DNA of 64,000 nt from NCBI GenBank assembly GCA_018883325.1, contig VEQH01000004.1, forward strand, positions 1 through 64,000, in the 5' to 3' direction. Shown in pieces: positions 16,104 to 24,980 of the stretch. Both the position numbers and the translations under genes were made by a program. Source of the stretch: Flavobacteriales bacterium. Its GTDB lineage: Bacteria; Bacteroidota; Bacteroidia; Flavobacteriales_D; Crocinitomicaceae. The stretch's first letter is position 1, and every line of letters begins with the position of its first letter. The notes under the pieces are model-generated. The model was not told the origin of the DNA. It worked only from the letters and a program-made list of their open reading frames with translations, and ran no database searches.

Positions 16104-16838
16104 TTACCAAAAGTTAGATTTATCTGTTTTTCTCCAAATTAGAACAATAATTCCACCCACAATTGCACCACCAACATGGGCTAAATGTGCTGTGTTATCG
16201 CCTGCGTTATTTTGGTAGGATTGGAAGATTTCATATAAAAAGTAACCGCCGACTAAAAATTTAGCTTTAATCGGAAACATAAAATAGATCATGAATTCTG
16301 TGTTAGGAAACAGAATTGCAAATGCAGCCATGATTCCAAAAACAGCACCTGAAGCACCAACCATCGGTGTGTAAGAATTTACTACATAATCATGGTAAGC
16401 TTTATTACTCTCAAAATGAATTTGATTATATTCTCCGTTTTGAATCATATTATTTAATTCATTCAAATCAAATCCATCTTTAATTAGTTGGTTTTTAAGT
16501 AATTCTAAGTCGTAAACTCCTATGACATTGTATAATCCAAAAGCACCAAGAGCACAAGCTATGTAAAAAATAAAAAATCTTTTTGGTCCCCAAATTCTTT
16601 CCAAATAAGCACCAAGCATAACGAACAACCACATATTAAAGAAAATATGTAGAAAATTACCATGCATAAAAAAGTGAGTGACAATTTGGAAAGGTTGAAA
16701 CAAGGTTGAATTGACATAATGTGCTCCAAATTGGGATATTAAATCAATTCCTTGTGTTTCTAAAATAAGGGTCGCAACAAAAAACATAATGTTTAAAATC
16801 AAGATGTTCTTGGTTACTTGCGGTATATTGTTTAACAT
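16104..16838 (-). CDS. Rhomboid family intramembrane serine protease
   Basis: A compact rhomboid of 244 residues with six helices. Catalytic Ser lies in PMVGASGAVFGIMA and His in NTAHLAHVGGAIVGG; the loop-1/helix-2 region VTHFFMHGNFLHIFFNMWLF is canonical. A loop of about 50 polar residues is inserted before the catalytic serine. It starts 1 bp after the mutL stop codon. The sequence clearly differs from the next rhomboid, so this is an old pair and not a recent duplication. Confidence 0.93.
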   Translation of the reverse strand: MLNNIPQVTKNILILNIMFFVATLILETQGIDLISQFGAHYVNSTLFQPFQIVTHFFMHGNFLHIFFNMWLFVMLGAYLERIWGPKRFFIFYIACALGAFGLYNVIGVYDLELLKNQLIKDGFDLNELNNMIQNGEYNQIHFESNKAYHDYVVNSYTPMVGASGAVFGIMAAFAILFPNTEFMIYFMFPIKAKFLVGGYFLYEIFQSYQNNAGDNTAHLAHVGGAIVGGIIVLIWRKTDKSNFW

Positions 16839-16839
16839 G

Positions 16840-18687
16840 TTAAAATTTTTGTGCTATTTCTTCAAAGGTTAAAGTGCTAATAATTTTCTTTCCAGTTGGA
16901 GAAAAACTGTGGTTTTCACACTGAAATAATTGGTCGATAATTTTCTTTCCTTGATCAATAGTTGAAATGGATAATGTTCTACTTGCCGATTTAGCTATGT
17001 CTGAAATTAATTTGTGTGCTAAATCTGATTTTTCTATTTCACGGTGCATCAATGTTTCCATCATATTATCTAGAACATCGTTGATATGTTCATCTGAAAG
17101 AAAAGATGGAATTGCATTTATAAGCAAATTTTCATCTTGAATTTCACCGATGAAACCTAATTGATTAAATAAAGATGTATTTGTACTCCATTGAATCGCT
17201 TCTTGTTTACTAATGTTTTTTTCAAAAGGAAAAAGTAATTGTTGTGCTGCAATCGGCGAATGAATAAAATTTGCTTGCAACTCATCGTAAACAATACGTT
17301 CATTAGCTCTTTTGTAATCAATGAGTAATAATCCTGATTTACAATTGGTTATAATGTATTTACTGCGAATTAGTAAATTATCAGTTTGTTCAACTACTGT
17401 TTCTTCAATTGTTTCCTCAAAATCTATTTTTTGTGCTTCAATGGGTGCTTCTTCCTCTTTTATTTTGTAGAAATTTTCCCAATCCATTGTAGTTGGGGCA
17501 TCACTTCCAAAACCAACATTTTTCATAGCAGTTGAAAATCCACTTGAACCACCTTTCGCGTTGGAACTAGGACTTGTCGATTGAAAAGGATTGAAATTAG
17601 GATTTACTTCGATGTAAGGCGCAACAGGTTCTGATTTTCTAACTGAGCTCGGAACATCAAAACTTGTTTCTTGTTCAAAATCCAAAGTAGGGTAGACGTT
17701 GTATTTTCCAAGCGCTTGTTTGACAGAGCTTAAAAGAATAGAATAGATAAATCGATCTTCTTCAAATTTAATTTCTGTTTTCGTTGGGTGGATATTTACA
17801 TCAATTTTTGAGGGATCAATTTCAAAAAAGATAAAATAAGTTGGATACGTTTTTTCGGCAATTAATCCTTCGTAAGCTTTTGTGATAGCATGATGAAAGT
17901 AACTGTCTTTAAAAAAACGATTATTGACAAAAAGGTATTGTTCTCCTCGTGATTTTCTTGCTGCATCTGGTTTTCCAATGTAACCGTGAATTTTCACAAT
18001 GTTTGTTTCTTCAGCAATCGGAACTAATTTTTCTTGAATTGATTTCCCAAAAACGTCAACGATTCTTTTTCTTAATATCGCACTTTGAAGCTCATAAATC
18101 GTTTGACCGTTGTGATAAAGTGAAAAGTGTACGTTCGGATGCGCGAAAATAATTCGTTCCATTTCTTCGCGAATATGACTGAATTCAACTGCATCAGATT
18201 TCAAGAAATTTCTTCGAGCTGGAACGTTGTAAAACAAGTTTTTAACTTCAAATGAACTTCCTTTCGGACAAACAACTCGTTCATTTATTTTGATTGTGCT
18301 TCCCTCAACTTCTATTTTAATACCAAGTTCAGCCTCGTCCTTGTGTTTTGTTTTTAGTGTTACATGCGCAATTGCAGCTATTGAAGCCAAAGCTTCACCA
18401 CGGAAACCTTTAGTTTGTAATTGAAATAAATCGTCAGCTGTTTTTAACTTACTTGTCGCATGTCTTTCAAAACATAAAACTGCATCTTTTTCATTCATTC
18501 CATCTCCATCGTCAATGATTTGAATGAGTGTTCTTCCTGCGTCTTTGATTATAACTTTAATACTTGTTGCGCCTGCATCAATTGCATTTTCAACCATTTC
18601 TTTAATTACAGATGCAGGACGTTGAATAACTTCTCCTGCGGCAATTTGATTGGCAATATGATCTGGCAATAATTGAATGATACTCAT
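16840..18687 (-). CDS. mutL: DNA mismatch repair protein MutL
   Basis: MutL links MutS to downstream repair steps. The N-terminal GHKL ATPase is complete (IAAGEVIQRPASVIKEMVEN, then DAGAT, the DDGDGM box, TKGFRGEALASI). The 615 residues include a Ser/Asn-rich linker (about 330-430) and the C-terminal dimerisation domain. The region matching the endonuclease motif DQHA-x2-E reads DYKRANERIVYDE near residue 455, so the metal-binding His and Gln are replaced and nicking activity is doubtful. It heads a five- or six-gene operon with rhomboid, EEP and YciO genes. Confidence 0.96.
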   Translation of the reverse strand: MSIIQLLPDHIANQIAAGEVIQRPASVIKEMVENAIDAGATSIKVIIKDAGRTLIQIIDDGDGMNEKDAVLCFERHATSKLKTADDLFQLQTKGFRGEALASIAAIAHVTLKTKHKDEAELGIKIEVEGSTIKINERVVCPKGSSFEVKNLFYNVPARRNFLKSDAVEFSHIREEMERIIFAHPNVHFSLYHNGQTIYELQSAILRKRIVDVFGKSIQEKLVPIAEETNIVKIHGYIGKPDAARKSRGEQYLFVNNRFFKDSYFHHAITKAYEGLIAEKTYPTYFIFFEIDPSKIDVNIHPTKTEIKFEEDRFIYSILLSSVKQALGKYNVYPTLDFEQETSFDVPSSVRKSEPVAPYIEVNPNFNPFQSTSPSSNAKGGSSGFSTAMKNVGFGSDAPTTMDWENFYKIKEEEAPIEAQKIDFEETIEETVVEQTDNLLIRSKYIITNCKSGLLLIDYKRANERIVYDELQANFIHSPIAAQQLLFPFEKNISKQEAIQWSTNTSLFNQLGFIGEIQDENLLINAIPSFLSDEHINDVLDNMMETLMHREIEKSDLAHKLISDIAKSASRTLSISTIDQGKKIIDQLFQCENHSFSPTGKKIISTLTFEEIAQKF

Positions 18688-19008
18688 TTACTTCATGATT
18701 TTATGAATCACTTGTTCGATATCGTCAAGTCCGTTGAAAATGAAATAACCAAGAACGACAATCACGCCAACTAAAAAAAGAATTCTAAAATTCGCTTGAT
18801 GGTTTGCTTGTTGTCTAACCCTTCCATGCGACCAATTATCTTTTAATTGTTCGCGCATTGCAGCAGTTCGTTCTGAATCGCTGAGATTTTCATTTTCTTG
18901 ATATTGTTTTCTTTTTAATTCCAAACGTTCTTTTCGCTCATCGTAATAGCGAGGCATAAAGTCGAATCGTTTATGGTGAATTTTTGTATTAAATAATTTT
19001 AGTGCCAT
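18688..19008 (-). CDS. Small conserved membrane protein encoded upstream of mutL
   Basis: From the ATG at 19008 the product has 106 residues: a basic, aromatic N-terminus (RFDFMPRYYDERKERLELKR), a charged helix of about 40 residues, and one C-terminal membrane segment (about residues 75-95). Similar short proteins beside mutL in flavobacteria are sometimes labelled riboflavin synthase subunit beta, which nothing in this sequence supports. The mutL start abuts its stop codon. A TTG at 19026 lies in the preceding terminator and is rejected as start. Function unknown. Confidence 0.75.
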   Translation of the reverse strand: MALKLFNTKIHHKRFDFMPRYYDERKERLELKRKQYQENENLSDSERTAAMREQLKDNWSHGRVRQQANHQANFRILFLVGVIVVLGYFIFNGLDDIEQVIHKIMK

Positions 19009-19023
19009 TTTTTGCTTAATAAA

Positions 19024-19061
19024 CAAAAATAGGGATTAATATTTTAACATTAATCCCTATT
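19024..19061 (-). terminator. Terminator whose T-run also reads as a -7 promoter box
   Basis: A perfect 13-bp inverted repeat (aatagggattaat, loop of 8, attaatccctatt) at 19028-19061 is followed on the minus strand by TTTTTG. It should end the sigma/anti-sigma transcript. The same bases form TATTTTTG at 19031-19024, a consensus -7 box placed 15 bases before the ATG of the mutL-operon leader gene. No clear -33 TTG was found. Confidence 0.8.
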
Positions 19062-19096
19062 AACAAAACTTATAAATGCAATTGGTAAGAAGAAAA

Positions 19097-20392
19097 TTAT
19101 ATTCTAATAATCGTTCCTTTATATTCAGATTTTTCGCCTGGTTCTGGAGATTTGATAGAAACTTTCCAAATGTAAACTTTGTTTGAATTCACTAATTTTC
19201 CGTCTCTTCTATCAATTCCATCCCAAGGTTGAGAAGCGTCTGAAGTTTCAAAAACTACTCCACCATCGTTAGGGTCTAAAATCACCATTTTGAAAGGCGA
19301 AATTCTATTTTGAAGGGCAACTGGTAAGAATGTTGATTTGCGAACGTCACTTGAATTTGGGTTGAAAGCGTTGACTGCAAGCAAGTTGTAATCTTCTTTC
19401 ACTTGAATTGTTTTACTTTCAGTTGTTTTACATCCTAATTCATTGGTTGCTGTAACATTCAATTCATAAGCACCTTTGTTGAAGGCATAAATTATTGCGT
19501 TTTTTCCATTAATGTCCAACACTTTATTATTGAGTGTCCATTTAACTTTGTTTTCTTCGCTTTCTAAATTAGCTTTCAGAATCGGCAATCCATTTTCGTA
19601 AGTTAATTCAGAATCAAAATTCAAAGAAATAGATGGCGAATTTATAACATTAAATGTTTTTAGTTCGATTAAATCGCCTTTTTCGTCAATAGAATTTATT
19701 GAGTAAGTTCCTGTTTGAGTTAAATTCGATTTTAAATTTCCTTTAGCTTTAATAACTTCTAAATTCCCCGAAGGTGTTTTTAACACAATTGATTTAGCGT
19801 TTTCGTTTTCTAACTCTAAGCTTTCTCCTTGACATTTTGTGGAAACACTTGGGATTTTGTAGCTCGTGTTAGGTTTTTGATGTTCACTCGAAGTTTGAAC
19901 TGTGTTTGATTGATTGTTTAATTGGTTATTAGAATAATTCGTAATCACTCCATTCTCAGTAGTTTTTGTTGATTGGTGATTTGAATTTTCAGCTTCATTT
20001 CTAATTTGTTTTTGTTCTGGAATTGTAGGAGAATTCAATGAAATTCCAGTTGAAACATCTTGAGTCGTATTCGAGTTGTTATTTAGTTTTTCTGAATTAG
20101 AAGTTGTAGTTGTTACATTCTTTTTTTGAGTTGCCGACGTTTGTTTTTCAACTTGTTTTACTTCTTTTTTAGTAATAGAATTGCTGTTTTTTTCATCTGA
20201 ATTAGAAACAATAAAGACAGAAACGGCTAATGCAGCAGCTGCAAATCCGATTAATCCCCATTTTGTGAAATTAATTGGTTTGACAATCCTTGCTTGTGGT
20301 AATTTAGATTCAAGGCTTTTCCAAGCAGAAGCATCATAAGGGAACTCATGATTTTCTAGTGAATCTTTAAATAATTTTTCAATATCTTTCAT
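19097..20392 (-). CDS. Membrane protein with anti-sigma-like N-terminus and gliding-motility (CHU_C) C-terminal domain
   Basis: The first 40 residues (KLFKDSLENHEFPYDASAWK) resemble Bacteroidota anti-sigma proteins. One membrane segment spans about residues 44-63, with no signal-peptidase site visible. A Ser/Thr/Asn/Gln-rich stretch (70-190) leads to Ig/PKD-like domains (about 190-335). The last 95 residues, from NAFNPNSSDVRKSTFLP to the end with VVFETSDASQPWDG, match the gliding motility-associated C-terminal domain used as a type B T9SS signal. The gene directly follows an ECF sigma gene, so a role in controlling that sigma factor is likely; why it carries a secretion-type domain is unclear. 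Confidence 0.75.
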   Translation of the reverse strand: MKDIEKLFKDSLENHEFPYDASAWKSLESKLPQARIVKPINFTKWGLIGFAAAALAVSVFIVSNSDEKNSNSITKKEVKQVEKQTSATQKKNVTTTTSNSEKLNNNSNTTQDVSTGISLNSPTIPEQKQIRNEAENSNHQSTKTTENGVITNYSNNQLNNQSNTVQTSSEHQKPNTSYKIPSVSTKCQGESLELENENAKSIVLKTPSGNLEVIKAKGNLKSNLTQTGTYSINSIDEKGDLIELKTFNVINSPSISLNFDSELTYENGLPILKANLESEENKVKWTLNNKVLDINGKNAIIYAFNKGAYELNVTATNELGCKTTESKTIQVKEDYNLLAVNAFNPNSSDVRKSTFLPVALQNRISPFKMVILDPNDGGVVFETSDASQPWDGIDRRDGKLVNSNKVYIWKVSIKSPEPGEKSEYKGTIIRI

Positions 20393-20962
20393 CTAATCGA
20401 TGTTTTTATATTTTTCTTTTAATATGCGTTGCAAATTCATTTTTGCTTTCGCCAAATTGGATTTTGAAGTTCCTTCATTGATACCTAAAATTTCTGCAAT
20501 TTCTTTGTGGGAATAATCTTCCATCACATAAAGATTGAATACAGTTCGGTAAGCAGGTGAAAGTTTAGAAACTGCCTCAAGCGCAACTTCAGCTTTTAGG
20601 TTAATGGTGTTAAAAATTTCCTTTTCAACCATTTCATCTACAGCATCTTGCTTGAAATCAGTGTCTTGATCACTTAAAAAAGGACTTCGTTTGTTCTTGC
20701 GAATTGTATCAATGGCAGTATTTGCAATAATTCTACGAATCCAACCATCAAACGAGCCTTTAAAATCAAAATGTTCCAACTTGTCAAAGACCTTTATGAA
20801 TCCTTCTTGGAGAACTTCTTGAGCTGTATCTCTGTCTGAAATATACCTCAAGCAAACAGCAAACATTTTTCCATAAAATTGTTTGAACAAAGCTTCTTGC
20901 GAACGTCTTTCACCTTTGAGGCAGCCCTCAACAATTTCTTTTAAATGATCCTTTTTCTCCAA
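20393..20962 (-). CDS. RNA polymerase ECF sigma factor
   Basis: A sigma-70 family ECF factor of 189 residues. Region 2 contains DRDTAQEVLQEGFIKVFDKL and DGWIRRIIANTAIDTIRKNK; region 4 contains YRTVFNLYVMEDYSHKEIAE, then LGINEGTSKSNLAKAK. The start must be the TTG at 20962, because a TGA precedes it by one codon and the next in-frame ATG is inside region 2; this suggests weak translation. A strong consensus promoter lies just upstream. The membrane partner gene begins directly after its stop. Confidence 0.93.
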   Translation of the reverse strand: MEKKDHLKEIVEGCLKGERRSQEALFKQFYGKMFAVCLRYISDRDTAQEVLQEGFIKVFDKLEHFDFKGSFDGWIRRIIANTAIDTIRKNKRSPFLSDQDTDFKQDAVDEMVEKEIFNTINLKAEVALEAVSKLSPAYRTVFNLYVMEDYSHKEIAEILGINEGTSKSNLAKAKMNLQRILKEKYKNID

Positions 20963-20987
20963 TTTTCAACAAGTTGTTAACGACCCT

Positions 20988-21019
20988 CAAAGTTAATAGT
21001 TGCCTTGAAATAGAAACAA
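20988..21019 (-). promoter_or_regulatory. Consensus promoter of the ECF sigma gene
   Basis: On the minus strand TTG (21019-21017), a 21-base spacer and TAACTTTG (20995-20988) fit the Bacteroidota housekeeping consensus exactly. Transcription should start near 20983. The short leader contains the palindrome AACAACTTGTT just before the TTG start codon. Confidence 0.7.
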
Positions 21020-21110
21020 TTTTTATTTTATTGACTAAAACGGCTTTGTTTTAGTCAAATTAGTTAAATTCGTGGCACTATAAGTAGTACTAATTTAATA
21101 AGGTTCAAAT

Positions 21111-22049
21111 ATGAAAGTAACAGTAGTAGGCGCTGGTAATGTTGGCGCAACATGTGCAGATGTATTAGCTTCGCGCGAGATTGCTAACGAAATCGTTTTG
21201 TTAGACATTAAGGAAGGTTTTGCTGAAGGGAAAGCTCTTGACATTTGGCAAACTTCTCCAATCAATTTGTATGATTCAAGAACGATTGGATCTACGAATG
21301 ATTATTCAAAAACAGCTGATTCTGACGTGGTTGTTATTACATCGGGTTTACCAAGAAAACCAGGAATGTCTCGTGACGATCTTATTGCTACCAATGCTGG
21401 TATCGTTAAGACAGTGACAGAGAACGTTGTGAAGTATTCTCCGAATGCAATCATCATCATCGTTTCGAATCCTTTAGATGTTATGACTTACTGTGCTTAC
21501 TTAAGTGCAAAAACAGATTCAAGCAAAGTTTTTGGTATGGCGGGTGTTTTGGACACAGCTCGTTACCGTGCGTTCTTAGCAACTGAATTAAATGTTTCTC
21601 CAAAAGATATCCAAGCTGTATTGATGGGTGGACATGGTGACACAATGGTTCCGCTTCCTCGTTACACAACTGTTGGTGGTATTCCAGTTACTGAATTAAT
21701 CGAAGAATCAAAATTGAATGAAATCATCGAAAGAACGAAATTTGGTGGTGGAGAAATCGTTAAATTATTAGGTACTTCTGCTTGGTATGCTCCAGGTGCA
21801 GCTGCTGCTCAAATGGTTGAAGCGATTGTTCGTGATCAAAAACGCATCTTCCCAGTTTGTGCTTGGTTGAATGGCGAATATGGAATGAAAGATATCTATT
21901 TAGGTGTTCCTGTAGTTTTAGGTAAAAATGGTATCGAAAAAATCATCGAATTACAATTAAACGAAGACGAAAAAGCACTTTTAGCTGAATCTGCTGAGGC
22001 TGTGAAAAGTGTTATGGATGTTTTGGATAATATGAATGCTAACGCATAA
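21111..22049 (+). CDS. mdh: Malate dehydrogenase
   Basis: This TCA-cycle enzyme interconverts malate and oxaloacetate with NAD. The Rossmann motif GAGNVGATCADVLA, Asp32 for NAD binding, the mobile loop with Arg82 and Arg88 in GLPRKPGMSRDDL, Asp148/Arg151 in GVLDTARYR and the catalytic His175 in MGGHGDTMVP are all visible. Arg82 favours malate over lactate. The length of 312 residues is typical of the LDH-like MDH group. It is monocistronic, ended by a strong hairpin, and transcribed divergently from the ECF sigma gene. Confidence 0.96.
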   Translation: MKVTVVGAGNVGATCADVLASREIANEIVLLDIKEGFAEGKALDIWQTSPINLYDSRTIGSTNDYSKTADSDVVVITSGLPRKPGMSRDDLIATNAGIVKTVTENVVKYSPNAIIIIVSNPLDVMTYCAYLSAKTDSSKVFGMAGVLDTARYRAFLATELNVSPKDIQAVLMGGHGDTMVPLPRYTTVGGIPVTELIEESKLNEIIERTKFGGGEIVKLLGTSAWYAPGAAAAQMVEAIVRDQKRIFPVCAWLNGEYGMKDIYLGVPVVLGKNGIEKIIELQLNEDEKALLAESAEAVKSVMDVLDNMNANA

Positions 22050-22074
22050 TTGATTCCAACATCAATAAAAAATT

Positions 22075-22100
22075 AAAGCGGACGAAAGTCCGCTTTTTTT
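22075..22100. terminator. Bidirectional terminator between mdh and the PH-domain gene
   Basis: The stem aaagcggac/gtccgcttt with a GAAA tetraloop is followed by T7 on the plus strand and by an AT-rich tail on the minus strand. It serves the convergent mdh and PH-domain genes and overlaps the latter's stop codon by two bases. Confidence 0.9.
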
Positions 22101-22527
22101 ATGATTGATTTTTAGGTAATTTCTTAATTCTGTCCAAAATTTCTTCTATGAAAACTGCTTCCTTTTCTGGAGATATCAACAATTCATCAAATTTATTATA
22201 ATGAATAATTATTCCTTTAAATGCCGTAGAAATTTTCCATCCTGAAAACAAATTATCTTGTTTTTCCACTTTCCGAATGGTTTCAAGTGGAATTGTTTTT
22301 TTCCAAATAAACGTTTTACAGTGTAAATCCGAATCAGTAAGAACGAATTTTGTTGTTAACGCAGAACCTAAAAAAAATAATAAGATAAGAAGTAATGTAA
22401 TTAAAGTAATATAAAAACCAATGACATCCTTTTTATAATCAATTTTCAATAAGATGAAAACGAAAATAATAAAGACAAAAACAACAACTAATTTGTAAAA
22501 CAAATCAACTCTTGTTTTGAATATCAT
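22099..22527 (-). CDS. Bacterial PH-domain membrane protein (bPH_4-like)
   Basis: The 142-residue product has two membrane helices (about residues 10-28 and 38-58), then a bacterial pleckstrin-homology-like domain: TKFVLTDSDLHCKTFIWKKT, then the conserved IPLETIRKVEKQDN and GIIIHYNKFDELLISPEK. Function of the family is unknown. It follows glyA by 10 bp on the same strand and is probably the last gene of an epimerase-glyA-PH operon. Confidence 0.75.
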   Translation of the reverse strand: MIFKTRVDLFYKLVVVFVFIIFVFILLKIDYKKDVIGFYITLITLLLILLFFLGSALTTKFVLTDSDLHCKTFIWKKTIPLETIRKVEKQDNLFSGWKISTAFKGIIIHYNKFDELLISPEKEAVFIEEILDRIKKLPKNQS

Positions 22528-22537
22528 ACCGATTAAT

Positions 22538-23812
22538 TTACCAAGTAAACAAAGGTCTATCAGACATAAATTGATTTACTTCTCCTTTAATTTTTTGAAT
22601 TTCTGATTCATTATCTTTATTCATCAAAGCACGATCAATTAAATTCACAATCGTTTGAATGTCACCTTCTTTTATTCCACGTGATGTAATTGCAGGAGTT
22701 CCAATTCTAATTCCTGAAGTAACAAAAGGAGACTCTGTATCGAATGGAACCATGTTTTTGTTTACAGTAATATCCGCTTTTACAAGTGTGTTTTCAGCAT
22801 CTTTTCCTGTTATACCTTTAGAACGTAAATCAATCAACATACTGTGATTATCTGTTCCTCCAGAAATAATGGTGTAACCAAGTTCAATAAACATTTTTGC
22901 CATTGTAGCGGCATTTGATTGAACTTGTTTCATATAAGTTTTATATTCAGGACTCAATGCTTCTCCGAAAGCTACCGCTTTTGCTGCGATTACATGCTCC
23001 AAAGGACCACCTTGAATTCCTGGGAAAACAGCTGCGTCTAATAAGGCAGCCATTGATTTTAGATTTCCATTATTCCATTTCAAACCAAACGGATTGTCGA
23101 AATTATGACGCATCATAATGATTCCACCTCTTGGACCTCTTAATGTTTTGTGCGTTGTTGAAGTAACAATATGACAATGTTCCAAAGGATCATTTAAAAT
23201 ACCTGCCGCAATTAATCCCGCAGGATGAGAAATGTCGGCAAGAATTAATGCACCAATTTCATCTGCTACCTTACGAATTCGAGCATAATCCCAATCTCTT
23301 GAATAAGCAGATGCTCCACAAATAATCATCTTTGGACGCTCTCTAAGTGCAACTTCTTCAAGTATATCGTAATCAACGAGACCTGTTTCCTTGTTTACAC
23401 CGTAGAAAAATGGTTTATATAGTTTTCCTGAAAAATTTACAGGTGAACCATGCGTTAAATGTCCTCCGTGCGATAAATCAAAACCTAAAATTTTATCTCC
23501 CGGTTGTAAGCAAGCTAAAAAAACAGCTGCATTTGCTTGTGCTCCGGAATGCGGTTGAACATTTGCCCAAGTCGCACCAAATAATTTACATAAACGGTCA
23601 ATTGCTAATTGTTCAACTTTATCAACTACTTCACATCCACCGTAATATCTTTTGCCAGGAAGTCCTTCTGCGTATTTATTTGTTAATACACTTCCTGCAG
23701 CTTGCATAACTTGTTCACTTACAAAGTTTTCAGATGCAATAAGCTCAATTCCGTGTGTTTGTCTTGCTTTTTCCTCTTCAATTAAATTGAAAATTTCATT
23801 ATCCTTTATCAT
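22538..23812 (-). CDS. glyA: Serine hydroxymethyltransferase
   Basis: A PLP enzyme that converts serine and tetrahydrofolate to glycine and methylene-THF. Hallmarks are the substrate region [37 protein letters not shown], the PLP-lysine motif [15 protein letters not shown] and the C-terminal [13 protein letters not shown]. The 424 residues are complete. Its ATG directly abuts the stop of the epimerase gene (23812/23813), indicating co-transcription. Confidence 0.97.
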   Translation of the reverse strand: MIKDNEIFNLIEEEKARQTHGIELIASENFVSEQVMQAAGSVLTNKYAEGLPGKRYYGGCEVVDKVEQLAIDRLCKLFGATWANVQPHSGAQANAAVFLACLQPGDKILGFDLSHGGHLTHGSPVNFSGKLYKPFFYGVNKETGLVDYDILEEVALRERPKMIICGASAYSRDWDYARIRKVADEIGALILADISHPAGLIAAGILNDPLEHCHIVTSTTHKTLRGPRGGIIMMRHNFDNPFGLKWNNGNLKSMAALLDAAVFPGIQGGPLEHVIAAKAVAFGEALSPEYKTYMKQVQSNAATMAKMFIELGYTIISGGTDNHSMLIDLRSKGITGKDAENTLVKADITVNKNMVPFDTESPFVTSGIRIGTPAITSRGIKEGDIQTIVNLIDRALMNKDNESEIQKIKGEVNQFMSDRPLFTW

Positions 23813-24751
23813 TTAAGAATGCATTTGTGTTGCGTAATTTATTTGATAGATTTTTTCTAAACCATCTTTCAAAGACATTAATGGTTTAAATCCAGTTAAT
23901 TCATACAATTTTTCAGAACTTCCGATTCTTCTTGCAACTTCATAACCATTGATTTCATGTGCGTTTTCAACAAAAATAATTTCCGAAGTTGAATTTGTAA
24001 CCTCTTTAATTTCTCTTGCTAAATCTGCAACACACCATTCAGCCTCATTTGCTATATTAACAATGTTCCACCCCTTTGTGTTCATTAAGCGAATACATGC
24101 TTCAACAGTATCGTCAATGTAAGTGAAATCTCTTGTTTGTTTTCCATTTCCATAAACCGTTACAGGATTACCTGCAATACATTGTTCGAAAAAACGAGGA
24201 ACAACCATTCGATTATCTTGATTGTGACCATAAACATTAAAAAATCGAACAGAAACAGAATTTAATCCGTTTTCGTCAAAGTTTGATTTTAAGTAAAGTT
24301 CATTGTATCTTTTCGCCATTGCATAAGATGTGTGCGGATCAACTAACATTTTCTCCGTCAAAACATCGTCAACAATTTCTGTTGAACTATAAATACCACT
24401 TGTAGAAGCGTAAAGTAAATTGTTAATACCGTTTGCGTAACATGCATTTACGACATTTCGAGTTCCAATCACTTCAACATCCATTGTTTCAACAGGACTT
24501 TCAGCAACAACATCAACACCTAAAACGGCAGCTAAGTGGAAAATAAAATCACAACCTTCTGCAGCTTTATTTACTGCTTCTTGGTTTCTTACATCTTCTT
24601 GATAAAAAGTGATTTTTGACAACGTTTCATCGTCTAATTTATTCCCTCTTAAAAGTGAATCAAGCACTACAACTTGATGTCCGTCATTTAATAATCTTTT
24701 TGTTAAATTGCTTCCGATAAAACCTGCACCTCCAGTAACTAGTATTTTCAT
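23813..24751 (-). CDS. NAD-dependent epimerase/dehydratase (UDP-glucose 4-epimerase-like SDR)
   Basis: An extended short-chain dehydrogenase of 312 residues acting on a nucleotide sugar. The NAD motif GGAGFIGSNL, DVVVLDSLLRGN-like strand 2, the catalytic Ser-Tyr-Lys with YAMAKRYNELY, and RFFNVYGHNQDNRMVV plus GNGKQTRDFTYIDD are standard for GalE/WbpP-like enzymes. Substrate and product are not provable; there is no polysaccharide cluster around it. It is first in the operon with glyA. Confidence 0.9.
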   Translation of the reverse strand: MKILVTGGAGFIGSNLTKRLLNDGHQVVVLDSLLRGNKLDDETLSKITFYQEDVRNQEAVNKAAEGCDFIFHLAAVLGVDVVAESPVETMDVEVIGTRNVVNACYANGINNLLYASTSGIYSSTEIVDDVLTEKMLVDPHTSYAMAKRYNELYLKSNFDENGLNSVSVRFFNVYGHNQDNRMVVPRFFEQCIAGNPVTVYGNGKQTRDFTYIDDTVEACIRLMNTKGWNIVNIANEAEWCVADLAREIKEVTNSTSEIIFVENAHEINGYEVARRIGSSEKLYELTGFKPLMSLKDGLEKIYQINYATQMHS

Positions 24752-24947
24752 AAGTAAGTTTGAGTAAGTTAAAACTTAAAATCTTCACAAATATCATAAT
24801 AAATATTTACTTTTTTACATTTTTTAAGACTTTGAGTAAGTTCAAACCTTGATTCAATAAGATTTTACCCTTGAAATCTGTATTTTTAAAAGCATTCATA
24901 AATTTGAGTAGGAATTAAGAATCGGATTTTTTAATAATTCACAACAG

Positions 24948-24980
24948 TTGTGAGTACAATCGAAAGTTTTTCTATTTTTG
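24948..24980 (+). promoter_or_regulatory. Consensus promoter of the DUF5606 gene
   Basis: TTG (24948-24950), a 22-base spacer and TATTTTTG (24973-24980) match the Bacteroidota consensus. The start of transcription would lie near 24985, giving a leader of about 12 bases. The same gap holds two copies of tttgagtaagtt (24763 and 24834 regions) of unknown meaning. Confidence 0.65.
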
